Shown: positions 17,970-27,543, numbered from the stretch's first letter. The stretch: DNA of 55,950 nt from Candidatus Gastranaerophilales bacterium (GCA_017467305.1 JAFTSM010000039.1:1-55950), one strand, 5' to 3'. The notes: generated from the letters alone by a model not told the origin. A program made the numbers and translations.

Positions 17970-20288
17970 TTACTTCAGATAACCACTAGTTAATTGTTCC
18001 CTAAGTTTGGGTTGCTGGTTTCTACGTGTATTTCTATATGTAGGTAATTCATAAAACGTTTCAAGTGGCAGTCCAGAAGATGTATAAGTAGGATTCTTGC
18101 TAGAACCAGATGTATGAATAATTGTTCCTTTTCCAAAATTTTTCAATCGTTCTATCATTTGTGAACCCCAAGTTTTACCACATAAAGGGTCTCCTTTTCT
18201 AAACGGTTCAGTTGAATCATGTATAACAACAGGAAGGCTTTCCATTTTGCATTGTATTGCAGCACTCAATCGCCTATTATCGTAACAAAATAAATATTCT
18301 TTACCATCAACCGTCATTCTAACCGCATGAAGTGCTTCGCCTTTAAAACCATTTTCTTTCATTGATTTAACAATTTCTTTTCCGTTCGCATTGATATCTA
18401 ATTGAGAAAAATACAAATCTTTAATCGACGTATTTGATTCAATAAATCCGTACCCTTCTGTTGCATAACGAGAATCGAACCAATACCCACCTTGTTTATT
18501 TTGGTTAGGTATGAACACAGCATAATACGCATCACCTCTTGCTGCTGGTGTGTTCACAACAATCGTTCCATTTTCAAGTACAGTCATACCTTCTGGGATT
18601 TTCCCTTCTTGAACTAAATTTTCGATATAATTTTGAGAAATTATCCCCTTTGTTTTTGGTGCATTTTTCCCTCTAAACTCAACATCATCAGCACTTCTTG
18701 TTGCATTTGGTAAATCCATTGGTTTTGTAGTGCCACCATCAATAGAAATACCCATTGTTTTTATTTGGTCGTATGACATTGGTATTTCTACAGAAGTATC
18801 TACTGGACTTGTTAGTGTTACCATTTTTGTTTCTGGGTCAATATTTTTAATTGTAAAATAATGTCTTTGACCAGTTTCACTTATTTGACCAACTTCATCA
18901 ACAAAAGAACCAAATGATAATACCGTATCACCTTGATTTTTTGCTAATTTATCAAGTAATTCATCTGTAATAGAATCTTTTGTAATATGTACTGGATTTA
19001 AGCCAAATTGTTTTGCCACAACTTCTGCAAAACCACCATTTATATCACCTGTTAATTGTTTATATGCTTGCTCAAATATTCTTATACCAGTTTTATCTGA
19101 TAACATTTCATCAGATAAAGAAGATTTTGCAACTCTAACAACTTGGTCACCAATTTTTACATTGTAATCGCCACCAATAGTTTTTGTTATAGATTTCTTT
19201 ATATTATTGGCAGTTTGTGGATTGTTCATCATACCATCAATAGTTGATAATAAGGCACAATCACCAACTTTACCTTGGTTAAATTTTGTACTTAATCCAT
19301 CTGGCAACACAATACTTGTTGTTATTTTATTATTTAAGGCTCTGCCAGCTTTACCAGCAACTCTAAAACTACCACCGATAACAGGAGCCATTATCATACC
19401 ACCGATAGCACCTTCAACACCCGCCTTAATAATATTTTCACCATTTAGAGTAGCTCTTACCATATTATCTGAAGCACCACCTAATGCACCATCAACTGCC
19501 ATGCCAGCACCAAGTGCTACAGCTCTTTTCCCTATAGTGCCACCAGCAACATCAAGTGTTTGGTTTAATACAGCTGATTTTGCTGCTTGTTTAAATCCTT
19601 GTTTTACAGCTTGTTCAGCAACTTCTTCGGCACCTTCTTTAACTATTTTTAATCCTAATTTTTGACCAATAGTTTTTGTAACTGTATTACCCAAGCCATT
19701 TGTAACCGGTGCTAATAAACCATTTATACCGCCAGTTGCCACATCATATAATAAATCTTTTCCATTATATTCTTTGCCAGTTGCTTTTGCATCCCACACT
19801 TTAATTCCAGTTTTAACACCAGCACCAACTGCTGTTGCCATTGTTAAACCAACAGCTAAAGAAGCCCCACCAGTAGGAACAGCCAGTGCAAAAGCACCAA
19901 CTGCTAAAATACCAGAAGCCATATCTGCAACTACGTCAACACAAGTTTTTTGACCTTCCTCATAGTTCGCAATTGCTTGTTTTGCTTCTTCTTCTGATAT
20001 TTCACCTTTTTCAGTTTGTTTTATTAACTCTTCAACTTTATTTGAACCAGATTTAGCCCCAAAAACATTTTTAACAAAATCCCAAGCCTTGCCAATTCCA
20101 CTTTGTTGGGATTTTACTTTTTCAAATTCTTTTCTTAATTCTGATTTTTTGGATGAAGAAAAAGAAACAATATCTTGATTCACTGTTCTTTCAAGTGAAT
20201 TAGATTTAATACTATTTGTTACTGTATTTGTTCTTTTTACCTGTTTTATACTTGTATCGTATAAAAAGGGATTTTGTCTTACTTCCAA
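17970..20288 (-). CDS. Large putative effector: glycine-rich hydrophobic region, calpain-like domain and unassigned C-terminal domain
   Basis: This 772-residue protein has VSFSS at 41-45, then helical sequence. Residues 120-320 are rich in Gly/Ala with amphipathic and hydrophobic stretches (VGAFALAVPTGG, GAIGGMIMAP), like membrane-inserting parts of toxins. A calpain-like core follows: NQGKVGDCALLST with Cys344 and RHYFTI with His476. At the position of the calpain Asn there is Ser494 (TSPVD), so activity is uncertain. Residues 530-772 form another region with YDNRRLSAAIQC (669-680), a motif type I associate with toxin-like C-terminal domains but cannot name. It also has VEFRGK at 536-541. 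The start is TTG with only a weak ribosome binding site. The next gene is SUKH-like. Toxin/effector function is inference. Confidence 0.65.
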   Translation of the reverse strand: MEVRQNPFLYDTSIKQVKRTNTVTNSIKSNSLERTVNQDIVSFSSSKKSELRKEFEKVKSQQSGIGKAWDFVKNVFGAKSGSNKVEELIKQTEKGEISEEEAKQAIANYEEGQKTCVDVVADMASGILAVGAFALAVPTGGASLAVGLTMATAVGAGVKTGIKVWDAKATGKEYNGKDLLYDVATGGINGLLAPVTNGLGNTVTKTIGQKLGLKIVKEGAEEVAEQAVKQGFKQAAKSAVLNQTLDVAGGTIGKRAVALGAGMAVDGALGGASDNMVRATLNGENIIKAGVEGAIGGMIMAPVIGGSFRVAGKAGRALNNKITTSIVLPDGLSTKFNQGKVGDCALLSTIDGMMNNPQTANNIKKSITKTIGGDYNVKIGDQVVRVAKSSLSDEMLSDKTGIRIFEQAYKQLTGDINGGFAEVVAKQFGLNPVHITKDSITDELLDKLAKNQGDTVLSFGSFVDEVGQISETGQRHYFTIKNIDPETKMVTLTSPVDTSVEIPMSYDQIKTMGISIDGGTTKPMDLPNATRSADDVEFRGKNAPKTKGIISQNYIENLVQEGKIPEGMTVLENGTIVVNTPAARGDAYYAVFIPNQNKQGGYWFDSRYATEGYGFIESNTSIKDLYFSQLDINANGKEIVKSMKENGFKGEALHAVRMTVDGKEYLFCYDNRRLSAAIQCKMESLPVVIHDSTEPFRKGDPLCGKTWGSQMIERLKNFGKGTIIHTSGSSKNPTYTSSGLPLETFYELPTYRNTRRNQQPKLREQLTSGYLK

Positions 20289-20413
20289 ATTGTTTCTTCT
20301 TTCTCAGTCTTCTTTTATATATAAAGAATTTTGAGAATGATAAATTGCCTTTTTCGTGAAATTAAGTTGATTATAATTAAGCAAAAATAATGTATAATAT
20401 TTAATAACTAGGG

Positions 20414-20436
20414 ATATTTGAGGATACAAAATGAAA
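20414..20436 (+). promoter_or_regulatory. Leader sequence identical to that at 21482-21504
   Basis: These 23 bases, including the ribosome binding site TTGAGGATACAAA and the first two codons ATGAAA, match 21482-21504 exactly. The TGAGGA is a good Shine-Dalgarno. A TATAAT at 20393-20398 is a likely -10 box upstream of the first copy. Confidence 0.6.
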
Positions 20437-21459
20437 TCTTATTTTTGCAAACGATTATATGAAGAAATAAATTTTGATGCAGATAATGTTTATGTATGCT
20501 GTGGCAACTCTTTAGGCCCCTCTTTTTGCACACCAAATTTATCTAATGATAAAAATTACTATAAAAATTTGTTGACTTGGCGCAAAAAATGTACAAAGGA
20601 CGCATATTTGGGACATCTTGCCAAAGAATGCAAAAATTGTAATATGCTTGAAGAGCGGGAAATTTCTTATCTAGACTATTGGAAATCAAAGCTTAATTTA
20701 AACACTCCGTTTAAACTAAAAAATATTATTGTAAAATCCTATAGACAATGTGAATATTCTTGTGTATATTGTCTCGAACATAGGTATACTCAAGGGAAAA
20801 AAACATTAGACGTATCAAAAAGTCAATTCTATGATTTTGTTCCTATTTTAGAAAGTTTAATAGAAGAAAATTTGATTGATAAAGAAAATGTTCGACTCGA
20901 AATCCAAGGCGGAAGTATCTCTGTATGGGATGAATTTGAGAATATTTTACAAATCGCTACTGATTATGGAATAAAAGATATTATGTATCATACAAATGCT
21001 TTCAAATATATTCCCCAAATTACTGAAGTTGCAAAATTTGCTAATTCTTCAATGTCTATAAGCTTAGATGCTGGTTGCAAAGAAACATACAAAGTTATAA
21101 AAGGGAACTGTGACTTTTTTGAACAAGTTATAGAAAATATCATAAAATATGCGAATGCAGGTATTCAGATAAGTTTAAAATATATAATAGTAAAAAATCT
21201 AAATGATAATATTGAAGAATTAAGTAAATTTTTTCATGTACTATCTTATATTCGTTCAAAACTAGCAGAACAAAATAAAAAGAAAATTCAACCAATGTTA
21301 GAAATTGATTTTAGAGAATCTCTCTCTTCGTTAGATTATCAAATCCCACCAAAATATCTTGAATTATATAGTTATGCAATAGAATATTGTAAAAATAATG
21401 GTTATAGTTTTGGTTGCCAGGATTTTATTCGTAAACTTCTAAGAACAAGTAAGATATAA
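20431..21459 (+). CDS. Radical SAM protein with N-terminal cysteine cluster
   Basis: This 342-residue enzyme carries the radical SAM [4Fe-4S] motif CEYSCVYC (Cys107, Cys111, Cys114), followed by LEIQGG and SISLDAG, typical later strands of the partial TIM barrel. Upstream of the barrel, Cys residues at 6, 23, 24, 33, 54, 67 and 70 (VCCGNS...SFC...ECKNC) resemble a SPASM-like auxiliary cluster region, but placed N-terminally rather than at the C-terminus. The substrate is unknown; SPASM proteins often modify peptides. It lies 39 bases before an M16 peptidase gene with an identical leader, so a peptide-maturation partnership is conceivable. No precursor peptide gene is evident next to it. Confidence 0.85.
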   Translation: MKSYFCKRLYEEINFDADNVYVCCGNSLGPSFCTPNLSNDKNYYKNLLTWRKKCTKDAYLGHLAKECKNCNMLEEREISYLDYWKSKLNLNTPFKLKNIIVKSYRQCEYSCVYCLEHRYTQGKKTLDVSKSQFYDFVPILESLIEENLIDKENVRLEIQGGSISVWDEFENILQIATDYGIKDIMYHTNAFKYIPQITEVAKFANSSMSISLDAGCKETYKVIKGNCDFFEQVIENIIKYANAGIQISLKYIIVKNLNDNIEELSKFFHVLSYIRSKLAEQNKKKIQPMLEIDFRESLSSLDYQIPPKYLELYSYAIEYCKNNGYSFGCQDFIRKLLRTSKI

Positions 21460-21498
21460 TTTTTAGTTTAGTAATTTTTAAATATTTGAGGATACAAA

Positions 21499-24111
21499 AT
21501 GAAAAAAGTTTTATTAACAGCTGCAATTATATTTATAGGTATAGTTTCTTATGCGTCTGATTATTCTAGCTACAAGCTTGATAATGGTCAAAATGTTGTA
21601 ATACAAGAAGTCCACGATAATCCAATTGTTATTATTGATACGTGGATTAAAACTGGTTCTATAAATGAAACAGATGAAAATAATGGTGTTGCACACTTTT
21701 TAGAACATTTATTTTTCAAGGGAACTTCAAAACATCCAACAAATGAGTTTGACCAAATTTTAGAATCAAAAGGGGCTGTAACTAATGCTGCAACCAGTAA
21801 AGATTTCACTCACTATTACATTTTAATCCCTTCACAATACTTTGAATTAGCACTAGACTTACACTCAGATATGCTTTTAAACCCTTTAATTCCAAGAAAA
21901 GAATTAGAAAAAGAGCGCAAAGTTGTTATTGAAGAAATTGCAAAGAACAATGATAATCCCACAACAATTTTATATAGAAATTTAGTAAAAGGTTTTTACA
22001 AAGAGCACCCTTATAAGCGTGATATCATTGGAACAAAAGAGGTAATTGAATCTATCTCTCGTGAGCAAATTCTTGATTTTTACAATAAATGGTATACACC
22101 TCAAAATATGACAACAGTTATCATTGGGGATGTTGATACACAAAAAGCACTTGGACTAGTTAAAGAAAAATTTAACAAACCAATTGATATAAATAAAAAG
22201 AAGACTCAAGTAATATACAAAAAAGATAGAAAACCAAACCTACAAATTGAAAACAAAATAGAAATGAACTTAGAGACTGGTTATATGTTAATAGGGTTCA
22301 AAGGTTGTTATCCAATGTCACACAAAGATTCTTACGCTTTAGATGTTCTTGCAACTATTCTTGGCGAAGGAAAATCCTCTAGATTATACAAGAGTGTGAA
22401 AGAACAAAAACAACTGGTTCATTCTATTTCTGCAGTTCATTCATCAATGAGAGATGATTCTCTTTTCTATATTTCATCAAATTACACAACCGAAGATACT
22501 GAAAGATTAAAAGCTGCAATATTTGACGAAATAGAAAAACTAATTAAAAACGAAATTACTGAAGAAGAAATTCAAAAAGCAAAAAATATAATTGAACGTG
22601 ATACATATTATTCAAGAGAATCTGTATCTAATATTGCTTCTGCTATTGGTTATACAGTAACTTTAACAGACAATATTTCATATTATAAAAATTATTTAGA
22701 TAATATAAACAAAGTCACAGCAAAAGATTTAAAAAGAGTGGCAAACAGCTATTTGGATATCGATTCAGCAGTAATATCAGTAGTATCACCTACTAAAAAG
22801 TCACAAACACAAATCACACAAAAAGAGAAAAAAGAACACACCGCAAAAATTATAAGTCAAAATGAAGATACTATAAAATATGAACTTAAAAATGGGGCAA
22901 CACTAGTAATAACTCAAAACCCAGCTAATGATATTATCGCTATCGAAATGACTTCAAAAGGAGGAAACAACCTTGAAACCATTCCTGGTATTGCATCCAT
23001 AACAGCTGATGTAATGTTAAAAGGAACAAATAGATATAAAAACCAAGAACTATCACTTCTTTTAGAAGAAAATGGTATAAGATTATTACCAAGCGCTTCT
23101 GGTGATTCTTTTAGCCTTGTAACTAAATTTACTAAGAACGAAAAAGATTTAGCATTAGAACTTTTTGAAGAAATTGCAAACAAAGCAACTTTAGACTCTT
23201 TCGAAATAGAAAGAGTAAAAGCAGATAAATTACATTTAATAAAAACCAGAAAAAATAAACCAGATACTATTGCATTTGATGAATTCAAAACAGCTCTATG
23301 GGAAGGAACTCCATATGGCAATACTGGTAAAGTTTTAGAAAAAACACTTCCAACAATACAACAAGAAGATATTATTGCTTTCTACAAAAAACTTTTCCCA
23401 GCAGAAAATACAGTTATCACAATCAATGGAAATGTGAATAACCAAGAATTTATAAATTATTTTTCTGAAATATTAAAAAATAATGGAAATACTCCAATAA
23501 ATATCGCAGACTACAAATCAAAATATAAACAATTATCTAGAAACAAAATAGTAAAAATTAAAAAAGATACTCAAGCATCTTGGATATTACAAGGTTGGTT
23601 AACAGACGGTGTAACAAACCAAAAGGATTGGGTAACATTGCAGGTTATCGATTCAATTCTAGGTTCTGGTATGAGTTCTCGACTATTTACTCAGCTACGT
23701 GATAATCAAGGTTTAGCATACACTGTAGGAACAAGTTTTTCTGCAAATATAAACAAAGGTGTTTTTGCTCTTTATATTGCAACAAATCCCGAAAATATTA
23801 CAATTGCACAAAAAGGGCTATCAAATGAAATAGAAAAACTTAAAAAAGAATTTGTCACAGAAAAAGAATTAAATGAAGCAAAAGATAAACTACTAGGAAA
23901 CTTTGTACTATCAATGGAAACAAATATGGATAAGGCGTCTTTTGTTAATTCTTTGGAAATAAGTGGCAGAAATTATGACTTTATTGATAAATATCCAACT
24001 CTTGTAAGGAGTGTAACTGTTCAAGACATAATAAAAACTGCAAATAAATATTTTAACAATCCATATGTATTTACAATAGTTGCACCAGATAAATATGTTG
24101 AAAAAATCTAA
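21499..24111 (+). CDS. Secreted two-domain M16 (pitrilysin-family) zinc metallopeptidase
   Basis: This 870-residue protein has a clear Sec signal peptide (residues 1-20, cleavage likely after SYA). The first M16 unit contains the inverted zinc motif HFLEH (66-70) and the downstream acidic EEI segment near 146 that supplies the third ligand. The second unit (about 440-870) aligns in fold but has lost the motif (GIASITADVML) and keeps the family's Arg/Tyr region SRLFTQLRDNQGLAYTVG. This active-plus-inactive pair is the normal pitrilysin-like arrangement on one chain. It acts outside the cytoplasmic membrane on peptides or small proteins. The leader is identical to that of the preceding radical SAM gene. 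Confidence 0.9.
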   Translation: MKKVLLTAAIIFIGIVSYASDYSSYKLDNGQNVVIQEVHDNPIVIIDTWIKTGSINETDENNGVAHFLEHLFFKGTSKHPTNEFDQILESKGAVTNAATSKDFTHYYILIPSQYFELALDLHSDMLLNPLIPRKELEKERKVVIEEIAKNNDNPTTILYRNLVKGFYKEHPYKRDIIGTKEVIESISREQILDFYNKWYTPQNMTTVIIGDVDTQKALGLVKEKFNKPIDINKKKTQVIYKKDRKPNLQIENKIEMNLETGYMLIGFKGCYPMSHKDSYALDVLATILGEGKSSRLYKSVKEQKQLVHSISAVHSSMRDDSLFYISSNYTTEDTERLKAAIFDEIEKLIKNEITEEEIQKAKNIIERDTYYSRESVSNIASAIGYTVTLTDNISYYKNYLDNINKVTAKDLKRVANSYLDIDSAVISVVSPTKKSQTQITQKEKKEHTAKIISQNEDTIKYELKNGATLVITQNPANDIIAIEMTSKGGNNLETIPGIASITADVMLKGTNRYKNQELSLLLEENGIRLLPSASGDSFSLVTKFTKNEKDLALELFEEIANKATLDSFEIERVKADKLHLIKTRKNKPDTIAFDEFKTALWEGTPYGNTGKVLEKTLPTIQQEDIIAFYKKLFPAENTVITINGNVNNQEFINYFSEILKNNGNTPINIADYKSKYKQLSRNKIVKIKKDTQASWILQGWLTDGVTNQKDWVTLQVIDSILGSGMSSRLFTQLRDNQGLAYTVGTSFSANINKGVFALYIATNPENITIAQKGLSNEIEKLKKEFVTEKELNEAKDKLLGNFVLSMETNMDKASFVNSLEISGRNYDFIDKYPTLVRSVTVQDIIKTANKYFNNPYVFTIVAPDKYVEKI

Positions 24112-24150
24112 AAAATCCGCTACAGTAGTAATACATATGAGATTGAGAAT

Positions 24151-24732
24151 ATGCGAAATCAGATACTAGAAAACAAAGAATTTAATATAATTTCACGTAG
24201 CATTGATAATGCAACAAAATGTACTGTTGTTGATGTTAGTGAAGACTGTTTTACAGTAAAACTACATAATGACTGCAAATATGAAAAAGATGAATCTGTA
24301 GAATTATTCACAATGACATCAAAAGGGCAACTATATTTTGAAACAATTGTAAAAGATATTTGTGGAACAAATGTGTCAGTATGGTTTCCTCTTTCACACA
24401 AATACTTACAAAGACGAGAATTTTCTAGAATACAAACAGAACAAGAAATTACACTTAATTATAATGGGAAAAATATTACAGCCCAAGTTTCTGATATAAG
24501 TGCTGGTGGGCTAAAAGTAATTACTCAAGAGCAATTACAACTCTTAGAAGAGTATAAAATATCTATCAATATTGAAAATAAAGTTGTAGAAACAATATTT
24601 GAGCCAATAAGAATTGAAACATCTGCTAAAGGTTTTGTTTCATCTGGCCGATTTAACAACATAAGCAATTATGACAGAATTGCTTTGGTTCAATATTGTT
24701 TTAGAAAACAAATTGAAAATAGTAACAAGTAA
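24151..24732 (+). CDS. PilZ-domain protein (c-di-GMP receptor)
   Basis: This 193-residue protein has a YcgR-like N-terminal beta domain (about 1-90) and a PilZ domain beginning at RREFSRIQ, with the RxxxR c-di-GMP binding arginines, and DISAGGLK, the [D/N]xSxxG element. These are the residues that wrap around intercalated c-di-GMP. It starts a tight cluster with a histidine kinase and a REC-HD-GYP protein, which fits a second-messenger module. The sequence does not show what it controls; type IV pili are one candidate, since pilT occurs at 33705. Confidence 0.85.
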   Translation: MRNQILENKEFNIISRSIDNATKCTVVDVSEDCFTVKLHNDCKYEKDESVELFTMTSKGQLYFETIVKDICGTNVSVWFPLSHKYLQRREFSRIQTEQEITLNYNGKNITAQVSDISAGGLKVITQEQLQLLEEYKISINIENKVVETIFEPIRIETSAKGFVSSGRFNNISNYDRIALVQYCFRKQIENSNK

Positions 24733-24750
24733 AATAGGCAGGATATAGCT

Positions 24751-26460
24751 GTGGTTAAAAAGCATCGAAAAAAGAAATCAATTGCCCCTACTACACAAAC
24801 AACAACTAATACAGCGATTAAGGTCAATAACACAATTATGTTGACTATTATGATAGTCATTGTATTTACTGTCAGCCTTGTAGAAGTTGTAATGTTTGTG
24901 AACTCTAGAGAATCTATTAAAAGTATTCAAAATAACTTACCTTCAGATTTTATACAGAGCTTAAATGTTTTCAATAATAACGAACAAAGTATACAGCAAT
25001 TTGAACAAGAACTTCCTTTTTTACAATCAAAAATAAATCAGATTATATATAAAAACTACAAAGTAAAAGATGTCATAGTAACTGATGATAAATTAAATGA
25101 AGTATACAAAACACTTGAACCAACTGATAAGTATATATACAATATTGCGGGTGAAGCAAGTACATTTAGACTAATGGCTACATCTCGTTATAATGCGGGT
25201 AACTATCGTTCAGTTCTTATCACGAAATTAGTTAATGATGCTCAAACAAAAGAAAAGAAAACCTATTATATTCATCTTATAATTCCAGCTGGTGATAATA
25301 CGCAAATGCAAGCACTTACAGATTTCGCAAAAATATTTTTTGCTGTTATTTTAATGATAAGTATATTTGTTGCATTTAAATTAGCAAGAAGTATTTCTAA
25401 ACCATTATCAGATATGGAAGAAATTGTTTCAAAAATAGCTTCTGGAGACCTATCAGGTAGATTAGATTATACAAGGTACAATGAAATTAATAAGCTTGTA
25501 CAATCATATAATATGATGGCAAATGCACTTCAAAGATTATATTCAACATTAGAAATGCAAGTACAAGATAGAACAAAAGAGTTAAAAGCTGCATATGCAG
25601 AACTACAAAGTACTCAAGCAATGATGGTACACTCAGAAAAAATGAAGTCATTGGGTGAACTTGTTGCTGGTATTATGCACGAAATTAATAACCCTATTAA
25701 CTTTATTTATGGAAATATGACTCACTTGAGTAATTATTCTAACGATTTAATTCAAATTATTGAAGAATATAGTGCAAGCACTTCAATAAATGAAGAAGAA
25801 AGAAAAAAAATTGAAGATTTAAAACAAGAAATTGATTACGAATTTTTAAAGACTGACTTGCCAGATTTAATCAAAAGCTGTAAAGAAGGTGCTGATAGAG
25901 CAAAAAATATTATTCAAGATTTAAAGAGCTTCTCACGTATGGAAGAAGCTACTATTACAGATGTTGATATTCCACACGAAATTGATACAACTCTAAATAT
26001 TCTTCATAACAAAATTAAAAATAAAGCAGAAATTCATAAAGAATATATGGAAAATGTTCCTAAGATTGAAGCATTTGGTGGACAATTAAATCAAGTATTT
26101 ATGAATATTCTTGACAATGCCGTAGGTGCAATAACAGAAACTGGTGATATATGGATTAGAATTAATCCAGCTGATGATAATAAAAACATTATTATTGAAA
26201 TTGAAGATAGTGGTGCTGGAATGGACGAAGAAACAACAAGAAAAGTATTTAATCCATTCTTTACAACAAAACCAGTAGGACAAGGTACTGGTCTTGGATT
26301 ATCTATCACATATAAAATTATTAAAAATCACCAAGGTGATATTAGATGCGAATCTGAACTTGGAAAAGGTACAAAATTTATCATTACTCTACCAATAAAT
26401 ATAGATAGAGAAAATTTAAACGCTGGAATTGGCGTTGGAGGTGAAAATGGACAAGTATAA
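24751..26460 (+). CDS. Membrane sensor histidine kinase
   Basis: This 569-residue kinase starts at GTG, preceded by AGGA with seven-base spacing. TM helices lie at about 28-50 and 188-210, flanking an extracytoplasmic sensor region of about 135 residues. A HAMP domain follows (KPLSDMEEIV...), then a coiled coil, then the HisKA box GIMHEINNPINF with phospho-acceptor His310. The ATPase part shows the N box (NQVFMNILDNA), DSGAGM and GTGLGLSI. The enzyme is of the class lacking a long four-helix DHp. Its gene overlaps the following response regulator by 14 bases, so they form a cognate pair. The ligand is unknown. Confidence 0.92.
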   Translation: MVKKHRKKKSIAPTTQTTTNTAIKVNNTIMLTIMIVIVFTVSLVEVVMFVNSRESIKSIQNNLPSDFIQSLNVFNNNEQSIQQFEQELPFLQSKINQIIYKNYKVKDVIVTDDKLNEVYKTLEPTDKYIYNIAGEASTFRLMATSRYNAGNYRSVLITKLVNDAQTKEKKTYYIHLIIPAGDNTQMQALTDFAKIFFAVILMISIFVAFKLARSISKPLSDMEEIVSKIASGDLSGRLDYTRYNEINKLVQSYNMMANALQRLYSTLEMQVQDRTKELKAAYAELQSTQAMMVHSEKMKSLGELVAGIMHEINNPINFIYGNMTHLSNYSNDLIQIIEEYSASTSINEEERKKIEDLKQEIDYEFLKTDLPDLIKSCKEGADRAKNIIQDLKSFSRMEEATITDVDIPHEIDTTLNILHNKIKNKAEIHKEYMENVPKIEAFGGQLNQVFMNILDNAVGAITETGDIWIRINPADDNKNIIIEIEDSGAGMDEETTRKVFNPFFTTKPVGQGTGLGLSITYKIIKNHQGDIRCESELGKGTKFIITLPINIDRENLNAGIGVGGENGQV

Positions 26461-27457
26461 AATATTAATAGTAGATGATGAACCAGATAACCTTGCCCTA
26501 TTGTACCGTACATTAAGAGGCAAATACGATATAGCTAAGTCAACATCTCCTTTAGCAGCGTTAGAAATGATGAAGCTAGAACATTTTAACTGTATTTTAT
26601 CAGACCATAAAATGCCAGAAATGGATGGCGTTGAATTTTTAAAAAGAAGCTGTGAAATAACACCAGATGCAATGCGTCTTTTAGTTACTGCTTATACTGA
26701 CGCTGGTATTTTAATTGATGCTATCAACTATGCCAAGATATATAGATATATTAAAAAGCCATATAATCCAGACGAATTATCTTTAATAGTTGAAAACGCA
26801 TTAGAATATTGGCAACTAAAAGCAGATAATAGTGTACTTGTAAACGACTTAAAAGAACTGTTTGCTGGTACAATTACAGCTATTGTAGAAGCACTTGATG
26901 CAAAAGATTCTTATACTCTAGGAAGAAGTAGACGTGTTACTTTTTATGCTGTTAAAATGGCAAAAGCACTTCATCTAAGTGAAACAACAACTGGAAAAAT
27001 CGAACTTGCTGGTTTACTTCACGATATCGGTATGATTGGTATTTCTGATGATATTCTTTCTAAAGTTGAGGAATTAACTCATGATGAATATTCAGAAATA
27101 AAACAACACGTTCATCACAGTATAAAAATTTTAGATGATATCAAACAATTAAGAGATGTTGTAGAAATCATAAAATATCACCACGAGTTTTATGACGGAA
27201 ACGGATATCCTTTTGGCAAAAAAGGAGAAGATATACCAATTGGCTCAAGAATCATTGCTGTAGCAGATGCTTTTGATTCTATGACAACACCAAAAGCTTA
27301 TAGAAACCAAGTTACACCGGAAGAAGCACTAAATCGTATCAAGTCACATTCTGGCAAACAATTTGACCCTATAGTTGTGGAAACATTAGAACAAATTCTT
27401 CCAGAAGCTCTTATTGAAATAAAAGATTTGGAAAGAAAACTCAAAGAAAATTGTTAA
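26447..27457 (+). CDS. Response regulator with REC and variant HD-GYP domain
   Basis: I start this 336-residue protein at the ATG at 26447, where GGAGG lies five bases upstream inside the kinase gene. The REC domain has the DD acidic pair (10-11) and phospho-acceptor Asp53 in LSDHKMPEMDG. The output domain is HD-GYP-like: LLHDIG (His192, Asp193), KYHHEFYDGNGYP, and the later DAFDSMT. Two usual features differ: the GHSxRV segment reads GRSRRV (Arg160), and HDIGK reads HDIGM. Intact HD-GYP enzymes hydrolyse c-di-GMP. Whether this variant does is open. The upstream PilZ and kinase genes support a c-di-GMP role. Confidence 0.88.
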   Translation: MDKYKILIVDDEPDNLALLYRTLRGKYDIAKSTSPLAALEMMKLEHFNCILSDHKMPEMDGVEFLKRSCEITPDAMRLLVTAYTDAGILIDAINYAKIYRYIKKPYNPDELSLIVENALEYWQLKADNSVLVNDLKELFAGTITAIVEALDAKDSYTLGRSRRVTFYAVKMAKALHLSETTTGKIELAGLLHDIGMIGISDDILSKVEELTHDEYSEIKQHVHHSIKILDDIKQLRDVVEIIKYHHEFYDGNGYPFGKKGEDIPIGSRIIAVADAFDSMTTPKAYRNQVTPEEALNRIKSHSGKQFDPIVVETLEQILPEALIEIKDLERKLKENC

Positions 27458-27478
27458 CAATTGTAAAACAACTAAAAT

Positions 27479-27536
27479 AAACTCTTAATTTAAACTACAA
27501 AAATTATTTTATATATGTAGGGGAAATTAAGAGTTT
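27479..27536 (+). repeat. 13-bp inverted repeat upstream of the calpain-like gene
   Basis: Arms AAACTCTTAATTT (27479-27491) and AAATTAAGAGTTT (27524-27536) pair perfectly across a 32-base loop. The right arm is followed by a short T-rich stretch, so it may be a long-loop terminator for the HD-GYP gene. Alternatively it may be an mRNA structure, since the purine-rich TAGGGGA lies at its edge and the next ATG is only 8 bases beyond. Confidence 0.4.
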
Positions 27537-27543
27537 TATATTT

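Noticed and set aside
19207..19665. A 152-codon open frame rich in Pro, Ala and Ser on the plus strand
   Set aside because: It lies opposite the Gly/Ala-rich part of the large minus-strand putative effector, so the composition is explained by the complementary codons; there is no ribosome binding site or family match.
20337..20390. A 17-codon frame upstream of the radical SAM gene, considered as a possible peptide precursor
   Set aside because: It lacks a ribosome binding site, overlaps the likely promoter region, and has no leader/core pattern.
22914..23321. A 135-codon open frame on the minus strand
   Set aside because: It is antisense to the M16 peptidase gene, in the inactive second domain, with no independent signals.
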